DNA of 61,360 bases from an uncultured Methylobacillus sp. (GTDB taxonomy: Bacteria > Pseudomonadota > Gammaproteobacteria > Burkholderiales > Methylophilaceae), in assembly GCA_946478865.1 (NCBI GenBank), contig CAMLDO010000013.1:1-61360 (forward strand), read 5' to 3'. Each line of letters starts with the position of its first letter. Position 1 is the stretch's first letter. The notes beneath the pieces were generated by a model. That model was not told the origin of the DNA. It saw nothing but the letters and a program-made list of their open reading frames with translations, and did not search any database. Position numbers and translations under genes: made by a program. Below, one piece after another: positions 7,629-18,210 of the stretch.

Positions 7629-10502
7629 ATGGCATGCAATTGCGGCAGCGGCGGCTGCGGAACCAGCACCGATTACGGCACCCCCGCCCGGGTTTCCGAA
7701 AAACTCGTCACGCTGGATATCGACGGCATCGAAGTCTCGGTGCCCGAGGGGACCTCGGTCATGCGCGCCGCCGCCGAAGCCGGCGTGGAAATCCCCAAGC
7801 TGTGCGCGACCGACAGCCTGGAACCGTTCGGCTCCTGCCGCCTGTGCCTGGTCGAAGTCGAAGGCCGTCGCGGCTATCCGGCGTCCTGCACCACGCTCGC
7901 CGACAACGGCATGAAGGTGAAGACGCAGACGCCCAAGCTCGCGGACATTCGTCGCGGCGTGATGGAACTCTATATCTCCGATCACCCGCTCGACTGCCTC
8001 ACCTGTTCCGCCAACGGCAACTGCGAGCTGCAAGACATGGCCGGCGCGGTCGGCTTGCGCGAAGTGCGTTACGGCTACGAGGGCGAAAACCACCTGAAGA
8101 GCGTCAAGGACGAATCCAACCCCTACTTCAGCTACGACCCGTCCAAATGCATCGTATGCAATCGCTGCGTGCGTGCTTGCGAGGAAACCCAAGGCACTTT
8201 CGCGCTCACCATCGATGGCCGCGGTTTCGATTCACGTGTGTCGCCGGGCCAGATGGAAAACTTCATGGATTCCGAATGCGTGTCCTGCGGCGCCTGCGTG
8301 CAGGCCTGCCCGACCGCGACGCTCATGGAAAAGACCATCACGCGGCACGGCCAGCCGGAACATAGCGTCATTACCACCTGTGCCTACTGCGGCGTCGGCT
8401 GCTCGTTCAAGGCGGAAATGAAGGGCAGCCAGGTGGTCAACATGGTGCCCAACAAGGACGGCCACGCCAACCACGGCCACAGCTGCGTCAAGGGCCGCTT
8501 CGCCTGGGGCTATGCAACGCACGCCGACCGAATCACTACACCGATGATACGCAACAGCATCAACGACCCGTGGCAAGTCGTCAGTTGGGAAGATGCAATC
8601 GCCCATGCCGCCAAGCGGCTCAAAGAGCTTCAGGCCAGATACGGCAAGGGCTCCGTCGGCGGCATCACCTCTTCGCGCTGCACCAATGAGGAAACCTATC
8701 TGGTGCAGAAGCTGGTGCGCGCCGCTTTCGGCAACAACAACGTCGATACCTGCGCCCGCGTCTGCCACTCCCCGACCGGCTATGGCCTCAAGCAGACCCT
8801 GGGTGAATCTGCCGGTACGCAAACCTTCGATTCCGTGATGTTCTCCGACGTGATCATGGTCATCGGCGCCAATCCGACCGACGGCCACCCGGTGTTCGGC
8901 TCGCAGATGAAGCGCCGCCTGCGCGCAGGTGCCAAGCTGATCGTCGTCGACCCGCGCGCCACCGATCTGGTGAAGTCGCCGCATATCAAGGCCGACTACC
9001 ACCTCAAGCTGCGCCCCGGTACTAACGTCGCCGTTGCCAATGCACTGGCGCACGTGATCGTCACCGAAGGGCTGGTCAACGAGGCTTTTGTCGCCGAGCG
9101 CTGCGAAGCCAAGGCATTTAATGAGTGGCGCGAATTCGTCGCACGCGAGGAAAATTCTCCGGAAGCACTGGAAGCCGCAAGCGGCGTGTCCGCAGCCGAT
9201 GTTCGCGCTGCTGCCCGCCTGTATGCGACCGGTGGCAATGCCGCGATCTACTACGGCCTAGGCGTCACCGAGCACAGCCAGGGCTCGACCATGGTCATGG
9301 CCATCGCCAACCTCGCGATGGCCACCGGCAACATCGGCCGCGAAGGCGTGGGCGTCAATCCGTTGCGCGGCCAGAACAACGTGCAGGGCTCGTGCGACAT
9401 GGGCTCCTTCCCGCACGAGCTGCCGGGCTATCGCCACGTGTCCGATGATGCCACCCGTGCGCTGTTCGAGTCGGTCTGGGGCGTGACACTCGACAACGAG
9501 CCCGGCCTGCGCATTCCCAACATGTTCGAAGCCGCGATAGATGGCAGTTTCAAGGGTCTGTATGTGGAAGGCGAGGACATCGCCCAGTCCGACCCCGATA
9601 CGCAGCACGTCACCGCCGCACTGGAAGCAATGGAATGCGTGATCGTGCAGGATATGTTCCTCAACGAAACCGCCAAGTTCGCGCACGTATTCCTCCCCGG
9701 TTCGTCCTTCCTCGAGAAGAACGGTACCTTCACCAACGCCGAACGCCGCATTTCGCCAGTGCGCAAGGTGATGCCGCCGCTGGCCGGCAAGGAAGACTGG
9801 GAAGTCACGCAGATGCTGTCGAATGCACTGGGCTACCCGATGAACTACAGCCATCCGTCCGAGATCATGGACGAAATCGCGCGCCTCACCCCGACTTTCC
9901 ACGGTGTCAGCTACCAGAAGATCGACGAATTGGGCAGCGTACAGTGGCCGTGCAACGAGAAAGCGCCGGAAGGCACGCCCATTATGCACATCGAGGAATT
10001 CGTGCGCGGCAAAGGCAAGTTCTTTGTCACGCGCTACGTGCCGACCGACGAAAAGATTACACAGAAATTCCCGCTGATCCTGACCACTGGCCGCATCCTG
10101 TCGCACTATAACGTCGGCGCGCAGACCCGCCGTACCGCCAACACCGCATGGCACCCGGAAGACGTGCTGGAAATCCATCCGCACGATGCCGAGGAGCGCG
10201 GCATCCAGAACGGCGACTGGGTCGGCATCCAGAGCCGTGCCGGCGAAACCGTGCTGCACGCGAAGATTACCGAGCGCATGCAGCCCGGCGTGGTCTACAC
10301 TACCTTCCACCATCCGTTCTCGGGCGCCAACGTCATCACTACGGACAACTCCGACTGGGCGACCAACTGCCCCGAATACAAGGTGACCGCGGTACAGGTG
10401 ATGAAGGTGACGCAGCCGTCCGAATGGCAGCAGCGCTACCGCAAGTTCAGCGAAGTGCAGGAGGAATTGCTGCAAAAGCGCGAAATCGCGAAAGCGCAGT
10501 GA
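7629..10502 (+). CDS. fdsA: NAD-dependent formate dehydrogenase alpha subunit (molybdenum, multiple Fe-S)
   Basis: 957 residues. Domain order: a short Cys-rich start (MACNCGSGGCG), a [2Fe-2S] ferredoxin domain (FGSCRLC), a His/Cys motif (DHPLDCLTCSANGNC), two [4Fe-4S] motifs (CIVCNRCVRACE and CVSCGACVQACP), then the molybdopterin catalytic domain with its own cluster (CAYCGVGC). The molybdenum ligand is Cys379 in RVCHSPTG, so this is the Cys, not the selenocysteine, form. It oxidises formate to CO2 in the cytoplasm. The Cys-rich N-terminal tag is absent from the FdsA sequences I recall. The stop overlaps the next ATG (TGATG). Confidence 0.96.
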   Translation: MACNCGSGGCGTSTDYGTPARVSEKLVTLDIDGIEVSVPEGTSVMRAAAEAGVEIPKLCATDSLEPFGSCRLCLVEVEGRRGYPASCTTLADNGMKVKTQTPKLADIRRGVMELYISDHPLDCLTCSANGNCELQDMAGAVGLREVRYGYEGENHLKSVKDESNPYFSYDPSKCIVCNRCVRACEETQGTFALTIDGRGFDSRVSPGQMENFMDSECVSCGACVQACPTATLMEKTITRHGQPEHSVITTCAYCGVGCSFKAEMKGSQVVNMVPNKDGHANHGHSCVKGRFAWGYATHADRITTPMIRNSINDPWQVVSWEDAIAHAAKRLKELQARYGKGSVGGITSSRCTNEETYLVQKLVRAAFGNNNVDTCARVCHSPTGYGLKQTLGESAGTQTFDSVMFSDVIMVIGANPTDGHPVFGSQMKRRLRAGAKLIVVDPRATDLVKSPHIKADYHLKLRPGTNVAVANALAHVIVTEGLVNEAFVAERCEAKAFNEWREFVAREENSPEALEAASGVSAADVRAAARLYATGGNAAIYYGLGVTEHSQGSTMVMAIANLAMATGNIGREGVGVNPLRGQNNVQGSCDMGSFPHELPGYRHVSDDATRALFESVWGVTLDNEPGLRIPNMFEAAIDGSFKGLYVEGEDIAQSDPDTQHVTAALEAMECVIVQDMFLNETAKFAHVFLPGSSFLEKNGTFTNAERRISPVRKVMPPLAGKEDWEVTQMLSNALGYPMNYSHPSEIMDEIARLTPTFHGVSYQKIDELGSVQWPCNEKAPEGTPIMHIEEFVRGKGKFFVTRYVPTDEKITQKFPLILTTGRILSHYNVGAQTRRTANTAWHPEDVLEIHPHDAEERGIQNGDWVGIQSRAGETVLHAKITERMQPGVVYTTFHHPFSGANVITTDNSDWATNCPEYKVTAVQVMKVTQPSEWQQRYRKFSEVQEELLQKREIAKAQ

Positions 10503-11359
10503 TGGAGCCTGTGCTGCGCTGCGATTTTCCCGAAGAGGTCGAGCATGTCACCCAGCACACGCGTGCCGTGGAGCGCTGGCAGCATAACAGGCCGGTGAAT
10601 GCCCTCGATCGCGTGGCCGACGAAGTGCCGGTGGCCATGGTGTATAACGGCATCTCACACGCGGTGATGATGGCGACACCGGCCAGCCTCGAAGCCTTCG
10701 GGTTGGGTTTCAGCCTCGCGGAAGGCATTCTGCAAGACCGCCGCGAACTGTACGATCTGGAAGTGGTGCAGCGCCGTGAAGGCATCGAACTGCACATGAC
10801 CATTACGCAGGAACGCTTCGCCGAACTCAAATCACGTCGGCGCAACCTGGCCGGCCGTACCGGCTGCGGACTGTGTGGAACGGAAAGCCTGCAGCAGGTC
10901 ATGCGCCCGTTACGCATGATCAAATCCGGACTTCGACTCTCACCTTCTGTCGTATGCATTGCGCTGGCGCAACTGCCCGAGCACCAGAAACTCCAGGCCA
11001 TTACCGGTGCGGCCCATGCGGCTGCATGGGTATCGCCGCAAGGGGAAATCATCTATTGCGAAGAAGACATCGGCCGTCACAATGCACTGGACAAGCTGAT
11101 CGGCACGCTGGCGAGCCATGCCATGGATACACACGTTGGCTTTGCGCTGGTAACCAGCCGGGCGAGCTACGAGATGGTGCAGAAAAGCGTCAGCGCCGGC
11201 ATTGCCGTGCTGGTCGCTGTTTCGGCTCCCACCGGCCTCGCCATCGACCTGGCCCAGGAAAGCGGCATGACGCTGGCCGGCTTCGCCCGCGGCGACTCGA
11301 TGGTGATCTACACGCATCCCCAACGCTTCAAAGATATTGATACGCAGGAAACGCAATGA
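10502..11359 (+). CDS. fdhD: Formate dehydrogenase accessory sulfurtransferase FdhD (FdsC)
   Basis: 285 residues from the ATG at 10502, placed by the TGATG overlap with fdsA; longer in-frame readings lie inside fdsA. The FdhD signature GRTGCGLCG is present with the sulfur-carrying cysteines at positions 122 and 125, matching C121/C124 of E. coli FdhD. It transfers sulfur to the molybdenum cofactor before insertion into FdsA. It overlaps fdsD by 4 bases. Confidence 0.94.
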   Translation: MEPVLRCDFPEEVEHVTQHTRAVERWQHNRPVNALDRVADEVPVAMVYNGISHAVMMATPASLEAFGLGFSLAEGILQDRRELYDLEVVQRREGIELHMTITQERFAELKSRRRNLAGRTGCGLCGTESLQQVMRPLRMIKSGLRLSPSVVCIALAQLPEHQKLQAITGAAHAAAWVSPQGEIIYCEEDIGRHNALDKLIGTLASHAMDTHVGFALVTSRASYEMVQKSVSAGIAVLVAVSAPTGLAIDLAQESGMTLAGFARGDSMVIYTHPQRFKDIDTQETQ

Positions 11360-11577
11360 ACATCGAACATCTCGTCAAAATGGCAAACCAGATCGGCCAG
11401 TTTTTTGAAGCGGAGCCGGACCAGGCACAGGCTGCCAATGATGTAGCCTCCCACCTCAAGCGCTTCTGGGACCCGCGCATGCGCAAGGCCATCGTAGACC
11501 ATGTCGGCAACGGCGGCGCCGGCCTCATGCCTTTCGTGCAGCTGGCGATCAGCACGCACCGCCAGCTTCTGGTTTAA
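11356..11577 (+). CDS. fdsD: Formate dehydrogenase delta subunit / accessory protein
   Basis: 73 residues, typical of FdsD: an N-terminal MANQIGQFFEAEP segment and a central HLKRFWDPRMRKAI motif. It is the last gene of the fds operon and is required for maturation or stability of FdsGBA in relatives. It overlaps fdhD by 4 bases and converges with rlmJ, whose stop overlaps its own by 4 bases. Confidence 0.92.
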   Translation: MNIEHLVKMANQIGQFFEAEPDQAQAANDVASHLKRFWDPRMRKAIVDHVGNGGAGLMPFVQLAISTHRQLLV

Positions 11578-12416
11578 CCCTCGCCTTTCTCCAGCGTATA
11601 GCTCGCGCCCTCCTCCCCGAGGGCGTTCGCCAGCCAGGGCATGACAGCCTGTAACTCGGCATGCAGCGTCCACGGCGGATTGAGAATGAACAGCCCGCTG
11701 CCATGCATGCCAAAGCCGTCCGGGCTGGGTTCATGCACGTCCAGCGCGACATGCAGCCAATCCTTCGCCGGCAGTTTTTTCAGCTGATCCACCATGATGC
11801 GTATCTCGCCGCGCTGCAGGCGCGGATACCACACGGCATAGGTGCCGGTGGCAAAGCGCTGCAACGCTTCCTTGAGCGCCGTCACGACGTGGCGGTAATC
11901 TTCCTTTACCTCATACGGCGGATCGATGAGGACCAACGCCCGACGCGTCGGCGGCGGCAGTAGCGCTTTTAGCCCGGCAAAACCGTCGGCCTGCTGGATT
12001 TGCACGCGGCGTCCGCCTCGCTCAAAGGTCTGCTGCAGCAACTTCACATCAGCCGGGTGCAGTTCGAACAGGCGCAGCTTGTCCTCCGGCCGCAAGAGCT
12101 TCCAGGCAATCAGCGGAGAGCCGGGATAGAGCTTGCGCTCTCCCTCATCATTGGTGCCCTGCACCAATTCGACATAGCGCCGCAGCATTTCGGGCAGATC
12201 GTCGCGAGCCCACAGCTTGCCGATTCCTGTTTCATACTCCGCGTTCTTGGCAGCGAAGCCGGTATCGAGCTGGTAGCAGCCTGCACCGGCGTGGGTGTCG
12301 ATTACCCAGTACGGTTTGTCCTTCTGGTTGTAATAATCCAGCATGGCAGCCAGCACCGCGTGTTTGAGCACGTCGGCATGGTTCCCGGCATGGAAGGCGT
12401 GGCGGTAACTCAGCAT
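11574..12416 (-). CDS. rlmJ: 23S rRNA (adenine-N6)-methyltransferase RlmJ
   Basis: 280 residues beginning MLSYRHAFHAGNHADVLKH, the RlmJ (DUF519/ComJ) signature. The catalytic amino-methyltransferase motif is LIDPPYE near residue 165. The enzyme methylates A2030 of 23S rRNA. Its start overlaps the end of truC by 7 bases, so the two are probably co-transcribed. Confidence 0.92.
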   Translation of the reverse strand: MLSYRHAFHAGNHADVLKHAVLAAMLDYYNQKDKPYWVIDTHAGAGCYQLDTGFAAKNAEYETGIGKLWARDDLPEMLRRYVELVQGTNDEGERKLYPGSPLIAWKLLRPEDKLRLFELHPADVKLLQQTFERGGRRVQIQQADGFAGLKALLPPPTRRALVLIDPPYEVKEDYRHVVTALKEALQRFATGTYAVWYPRLQRGEIRIMVDQLKKLPAKDWLHVALDVHEPSPDGFGMHGSGLFILNPPWTLHAELQAVMPWLANALGEEGASYTLEKGEG

Positions 12417-13168
12417 GGAGAGGTCGTCCGATAGGGTTGAGGCACGGCGTTCTGTATATGCAGTGCCATGATTACATTCATGAAATCATCCGCCAACGGC
12501 GACACTAGCGTCAACGGCAGGCCGGTCGCAGGGTGGTTAAGCGTCAGCGATACGCTCGCGAGCAGCATTCGATGACAGCCAAAGGCCTGCTGGAAGAAGC
12601 GGTTGTGCCGCCCTTTGCCGTAGGTCGAGTCACCGATGATGGGATGCGAAATATGCTTGAGATGGCGCCGCAGCTGATGGCGCCGGCCTGTTTGCGGTTC
12701 GAGTTCGAGCAAGGCGTAACGGCTGGTCGGGTACTTGTCGACAGCTTCTTCCATCTCCACCGTCGCGAGCCGCGTGTAACGCGTTACCGCAGCCTGCGCC
12801 TCGGTTCGCATCTGCTCGCCCTTCCACTCGTAATCGTCACGGATACGCACCAGCGGGTGATCGATTTCGCCCTGCTCCGCCGGATGTCCGCGCACCAGCG
12901 CCAGATAGTTTTTATCGATCTGCTGCGTTTCGAACTGCACCGTCAGCACTTGCGCCGCTTCAGGTCGCAATGCGAATACCAGCACGCCCGACGTCCCCTT
13001 GTCCAGGCGGTGTACTGGATGCACCTTGCAGCCCAACTGATCGCGCACGATCTGTACTGCGAAGCGCGTTTCGTGCCGATCGAGATCGGTGCGATGTACC
13101 AGCAGACCGGAAGGCTTGTGCACCGCGACCAGTGTTTCGTCGCGGTAGAGTATGGGCAACGATTCCAC
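12410..13168 (-). CDS. truC: tRNA pseudouridine synthase C-like (RluA family)
   Basis: 252 residues from a GTG at 13168, chosen because it begins at the LPILYRDETLVAVHKP segment that starts this family and overlaps the upstream stop by one base (TAGTG). The catalytic Asp is D56 in VHRLDKGTSG; further family motifs are TGRRHQLRRHLKH and IIGDSTYGKG. TruC makes pseudouridine 65 in tRNA. A different RluA-family target cannot be excluded. Confidence 0.85.
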   Translation of the reverse strand: MESLPILYRDETLVAVHKPSGLLVHRTDLDRHETRFAVQIVRDQLGCKVHPVHRLDKGTSGVLVFALRPEAAQVLTVQFETQQIDKNYLALVRGHPAEQGEIDHPLVRIRDDYEWKGEQMRTEAQAAVTRYTRLATVEMEEAVDKYPTSRYALLELEPQTGRRHQLRRHLKHISHPIIGDSTYGKGRHNRFFQQAFGCHRMLLASVSLTLNHPATGLPLTLVSPLADDFMNVIMALHIQNAVPQPYRTTSPC

Positions 13169-13602
13169 TAGATGAGATGGCCGAGAATAAAGCCGATGAT
13201 GATGCCGACGATAAGCGCAATCGTCAGTCCCCGATAAGTCAGCACATCCTTGGAGTAACCGCGCTTGATGGCGATAAACGACAGCAGGTAGCCGATAGCG
13301 TTGAGCAACCAGATCAGCGGGATCGCGAGCACCTTGACGATGAGCGGCCCAATGATCGGGATCAGGCCCAGCACCCCCACCACCCAGGCAAACAGACTGG
13401 ATACCACCCCGAACAGTAACGCCCCACCGACGATGATGCGGTCGTCCACATTGAAACGGAATCCCAGCCATACCAGAAAAACCAGTACCGCCAGCAGCGG
13501 CACCATGACTTTCCAGTTTTTCAGCGAGACGCGGGGGAAAAGCGCTTCCTCGGTGAAGGGCTGTTCCGGAGTTTCCTTTTTGCGGGACCTGCGTGTGGCC
13601 AT
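13168..13602 (-). CDS. Small membrane protein of unknown function
   Basis: 144 residues from the ATG at 13602, which has AGGAG just upstream; a longer reading from 13641 lacks a ribosome site. A basic N-terminus (MATRRSRKKE) is followed by four to five hydrophobic segments at about 33-47, 56-78, 79-105 and 122-143. I do not recognise the family. It is the first gene of a minus-strand unit with truC and rlmJ. Confidence 0.75.
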   Translation of the reverse strand: MATRRSRKKETPEQPFTEEALFPRVSLKNWKVMVPLLAVLVFLVWLGFRFNVDDRIIVGGALLFGVVSSLFAWVVGVLGLIPIIGPLIVKVLAIPLIWLLNAIGYLLSFIAIKRGYSKDVLTYRGLTIALIVGIIIGFILGHLI

Positions 13603-13640
13603 CTTTTTATTCTCCTGTGGGAACGGCAACGTTAAGAACA

Positions 13641-13663
13641 AAGAGCCGGCATCACCGGCTCTT
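13641..13663 (-). terminator. Intrinsic terminator after acnB
   Basis: A 9-bp perfect stem, AAGAGCCGG with CCGGCTCTT and a 5-base loop, is followed on the minus strand by TTTGTTCTT. It lies 35 bases after the acnB stop. Confidence 0.75.
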
Positions 13664-13697
13664 CGTCTACATCACTCGAACATTACAGCGTTTCGAA

Positions 13698-16256
13698 TTA
13701 CGCCAACACCTCGGCAATCGGAATGATTTTCTTGGTGTATTCCGGCATTTGATCGAAATTCAGGTACCGATAGATATCGCCTGCATTCTTGCTCAGCTTG
13801 TCGCCTACCATCGCGAGGTATTCCTCCGGCGTCGGGATGCGGGCGAGGCGTGCACAAACCGCTGCCAGCTCGGCTGAGCCCAAATACACCCGTGCGTCTT
13901 TGCCCATGCGGTTGTCGAAGTTGCGCGTAGAGGTCGAGAACACCGTGGCACGATCGGCCACGCGTGCCTGATTGCCCATGCACAGCGAGCAGCCGGGCAC
14001 TTCGGTACGTGCACCGGCACGGCCGAACACCGAATAGGCACCCTCTTCGCGCAGTTCGGCCTCGTCCATGCGGGTCGGCGGCGCGATCCACAAACGCGTC
14101 GGGATGATGCCTGCGTCGTCGAGCACCTTGGCGGCAGCACGATAATGGCCGATGTTGGTCATGCACGAACCGATGAACACCTCGTCGATCTTGTCGCCGA
14201 CCACCGCGGACAAAGGCTTGATGTCGTCCGGGTCGTTGGGGCACGCCAATAGCGGCTCTTTGATCTCGTTGAGGTCGATTTCCAGCACGTAGGCGTACTC
14301 GGCGTCGGTATCGGGCTCCAGCAACTCCGGCTTGGCCAGCCATGATTTCATCGCATCGATACGACGACGCAGCGTGCGCGCGTCCTCGTAACCGTCGGCG
14401 ATCATGCTTTCCATGAGCACGATGTTGGAGTTGAGGAACTCGATCACCGGCTCCTTGTTGAGGCGCACCGTGCAGCCGTTGGCGGAACGCTCGGCGGAAG
14501 CATCGGCGAATTCGAATGCCTGTTCCACCTTGAGGTCCGGCAGGCCTTCGATTTCGAGGATGCGGCCGTTGAAGACGTTCTTCTTGCCCTGCTTGCCGAC
14601 GGTCAACTCGCCCTTCTGAATCGCGGCATAGGGGATCGCGTTGACCAGGTCGCGCAACGTGATGCCGGGTTGCATTTCGCCCTTGAAGCGCACCAGCACG
14701 GATTCCGGCATATCGAGCGGCATCGCGCCCATCGCCGCGGCAAACGCGACCAGGCCGGAACCGGCCGGGAAGGAAATGCCGATCGGGAAGCGGGTATGCG
14801 AGTCGCCGCCAGTGCCGACGGTATCCGGCAGAATCATGCGATTGAGCCAGGAGTGGATCACGCCATCGCCCGGGCGCAAGGATACGCCGCCGCGGCTGGA
14901 CATGAACTCGGGCAGCGTATGCTGCAGCTTGATGTCGACAGGTTTCGGATAAGCCGCGGTATGGCAGAAGCTCTGCATCACTAGATCGGACGAGAAGCCC
15001 AGGCAGGCCAGCTCCTTCAACTCGTCGCGCGTCATCGCGCCGGTAGTGTCCTGCGAACCGACAGTAGTGATCTTGGGCTCGCAATAGGTGCCGGGGCGCA
15101 CGCCAGTCACGCCGCAGGCGCGGCCGACCATCTTCTGCGCGAGCGTGTAGCCCTTGCCGGTGTCCTTGGGCGCGACCGGCTTGATGAACAGATCGGACGG
15201 CGGCAGACCCAGTGCTTCGCGCGCCTTGGTGGTGAGGCCGCGGCCGATAATCAAGGGGATGCGGCCACCTGCGCACACTTCGTCCGGCATCGTGAGTGGT
15301 GCCAGTTCGAAAGTGCTGATGGTCTCGCCTGCCTCGTTGGTGATCTTGCCCGCGAACGGGTGGATCACGATCACGTCGCCGGTGTCGAGCTTGCTCACGT
15401 CGCACTGTATTGGCAGTGCGCCGGAATCCTCGGCAGTGTTAAAGAAAATCGGCGCAATCTTGCCGCCCAGCACGATACCGGCAGTGCGCTTGTTCGGAAT
15501 GTAAGGAATGTCCTCACCCATGTGCCATTGCACCGAATTGATCGCAGACTTGCGCGAGGAGCCTGTACCGACCACATCGCCGACATAAGCGAGCGGCAGG
15601 CCTTTTTGCTTCAAGGTCGCAATCGTATTGAGGCCATCCGGCATCTTGGCGGTCAGCATCGCCTTGGCATGCAGCGGGATATCCGGGCGCGACCAGGCTT
15701 CCTGCGCCGGGGAAAGGTCGTCGGTATTGGTTTCGCCCGGCACCTTGAACACCACGGCGCGGATTTCCTTGGGCAGTTCCGGACGCGACGTAAACCAGTC
15801 GCCGGCCGCCCAGGATTCGATGAGCTTCTTCGCATGCGCGTTGCCGGCCTGCATCTTTTCCTGCACATCATGGAAAGCGTCGAACATCAGCGTGGTATGC
15901 GACAGCGCCGCGGCGGCTTCCGCACCGAGCGGCGTATCGAGCAGCGCCACCAGCGCCTGCACGTTATAGCCACCCAGCATGGTGCCCAGCAGCTTGACGG
16001 CGTGCGACGGCGAGACCAGCGGCGACACGGCCTTGCCCAGCGCTACATCAGACAGGAAGGCTGCCTTGACGTAAGCCGCCTGGTCCACGCCCGCCGGGAC
16101 GCGGTTTTCCAGCAGGTCGACGAGCGTCGCTTCCTCGCCGGCCGGCGGCTGCTTCAGAAGATCGACCAGCGCGGCGGTCTGCTCGGCGGAAAGGGGAAGC
16201 GGAGGCAAGCCCAGCGCAGCGCGCTCGGCCACGTGGTCACGGTAGGCGTTCAGCAT
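13698..16256 (-). CDS. acnB: Aconitate hydratase B
   Basis: 852 residues, close to the 865 of E. coli AcnB. It starts with the AcnB-type HEAT-like domain ([21 protein letters not shown]), followed by the swivel domain and the catalytic core. The [4Fe-4S] ligands are C698 (GSCMTN), C756 and C759 (CSLCMGN), with the same spacing as E. coli C710/C769/C772. It interconverts citrate and isocitrate in the TCA cycle. It is transcribed alone and ends in a clear terminator. Confidence 0.96.
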   Translation of the reverse strand: MLNAYRDHVAERAALGLPPLPLSAEQTAALVDLLKQPPAGEEATLVDLLENRVPAGVDQAAYVKAAFLSDVALGKAVSPLVSPSHAVKLLGTMLGGYNVQALVALLDTPLGAEAAAALSHTTLMFDAFHDVQEKMQAGNAHAKKLIESWAAGDWFTSRPELPKEIRAVVFKVPGETNTDDLSPAQEAWSRPDIPLHAKAMLTAKMPDGLNTIATLKQKGLPLAYVGDVVGTGSSRKSAINSVQWHMGEDIPYIPNKRTAGIVLGGKIAPIFFNTAEDSGALPIQCDVSKLDTGDVIVIHPFAGKITNEAGETISTFELAPLTMPDEVCAGGRIPLIIGRGLTTKAREALGLPPSDLFIKPVAPKDTGKGYTLAQKMVGRACGVTGVRPGTYCEPKITTVGSQDTTGAMTRDELKELACLGFSSDLVMQSFCHTAAYPKPVDIKLQHTLPEFMSSRGGVSLRPGDGVIHSWLNRMILPDTVGTGGDSHTRFPIGISFPAGSGLVAFAAAMGAMPLDMPESVLVRFKGEMQPGITLRDLVNAIPYAAIQKGELTVGKQGKKNVFNGRILEIEGLPDLKVEQAFEFADASAERSANGCTVRLNKEPVIEFLNSNIVLMESMIADGYEDARTLRRRIDAMKSWLAKPELLEPDTDAEYAYVLEIDLNEIKEPLLACPNDPDDIKPLSAVVGDKIDEVFIGSCMTNIGHYRAAAKVLDDAGIIPTRLWIAPPTRMDEAELREEGAYSVFGRAGARTEVPGCSLCMGNQARVADRATVFSTSTRNFDNRMGKDARVYLGSAELAAVCARLARIPTPEEYLAMVGDKLSKNAGDIYRYLNFDQMPEYTKKIIPIAEVLA

Positions 16257-16326
16257 GGCAATATCAAGAGTGAAAAGGGAATCCGGAAATTATACAGGCC
16301 GCACAGCAGCGGCGAAACGACGACGT

Positions 16327-16590
16327 TCAATAGAAGGAACGGCTGAATGGCGATGAACAGCTGCGTCCATCGGCCTTCGCAGTCATCTCGTCCAGCAATT
16401 CGCTGCGGTAGCCCTTGCCGTTCTGGGCTTCGAGATGGGCGCGAATCTCGCTCATGGAGACCATGCCGTCGTGGTCCTTGTCCATGCTGCGGATGTTGTC
16501 CTCGACGCTGAGCGCAGGCGCATCGTTTTCCACCGCCCATACGGAAGCGGGAAGCAGCAAGCTCAGCAACAGAAGGAAGCGTAGGCTCAT
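16327..16590 (-). CDS. Exported single EF-hand protein
   Basis: 87 residues from the ATG at 16590; an upstream in-frame ATG at 16650 would put 20 residues ahead of the signal peptide. Residues 1-19 form a signal peptide (MSLRFLLLLSLLLPASVWA). A canonical 12-residue EF loop follows, DKDHDGMVSMSE, with all calcium-ligand positions filled. There is only one loop; the C-terminus is SCSSPFSRSFY. It is probably a periplasmic calcium-binding protein. Its partner is unknown, and it lies 70 bases before acnB on the same strand. Confidence 0.7.
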   Translation of the reverse strand: MSLRFLLLLSLLLPASVWAVENDAPALSVEDNIRSMDKDHDGMVSMSEIRAHLEAQNGKGYRSELLDEMTAKADGRSCSSPFSRSFY

Positions 16591-16737
16591 GAAGGCATTA
16601 TATAAGCAAATTCTGATAATTTCAGCGGCGAATAACTGTAAGGAATTCAAGCAGATTTTCCAGTCGTATAGACTCCGCCAACATCCTTAATGTCGCATTC
16701 CCAAGACAAAAGTTTGCCTGAAAAGGTAAAATAATGA

Positions 16738-18138
<1,401 letters not shown>

Positions 18139-18154
18139 CGACGTCGGACGGAAA

Positions 18155-18187
18155 ACAAAAACGCCGGGCTTGTCCCGGCGTTTTTGT
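18155..18187. terminator. Bidirectional intrinsic terminator between purB and the diguanylate cyclase
   Basis: A 14-bp perfect stem (ACAAAAACGCCGGG with its complement, 5-base loop) has a T run on either strand. It can serve purB on the plus strand and the converging gene on the minus strand. Confidence 0.9.
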
Positions 18188-18210
18188 TGGGCACTCCAGT
18201 TAGAAAATCA

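Noticed and set aside
9258..10475. Open frame of about 400 codons opposite fdsA
   Set aside because: Same cause: antisense shadow of a well-identified formate dehydrogenase gene.
12410..13471. Longer pseudouridine synthase starting near 13471
   Set aside because: The extra N-terminal part is a shadow of the small membrane protein gene; the GTG at 13168 fits the family start and overlaps the upstream stop.
16327..16590. EF-hand protein as a truncated two-EF-hand gene
   Set aside because: The C-terminus SCSSPFSRSFY looks like a natural end, and no second EF loop is found in another frame downstream.
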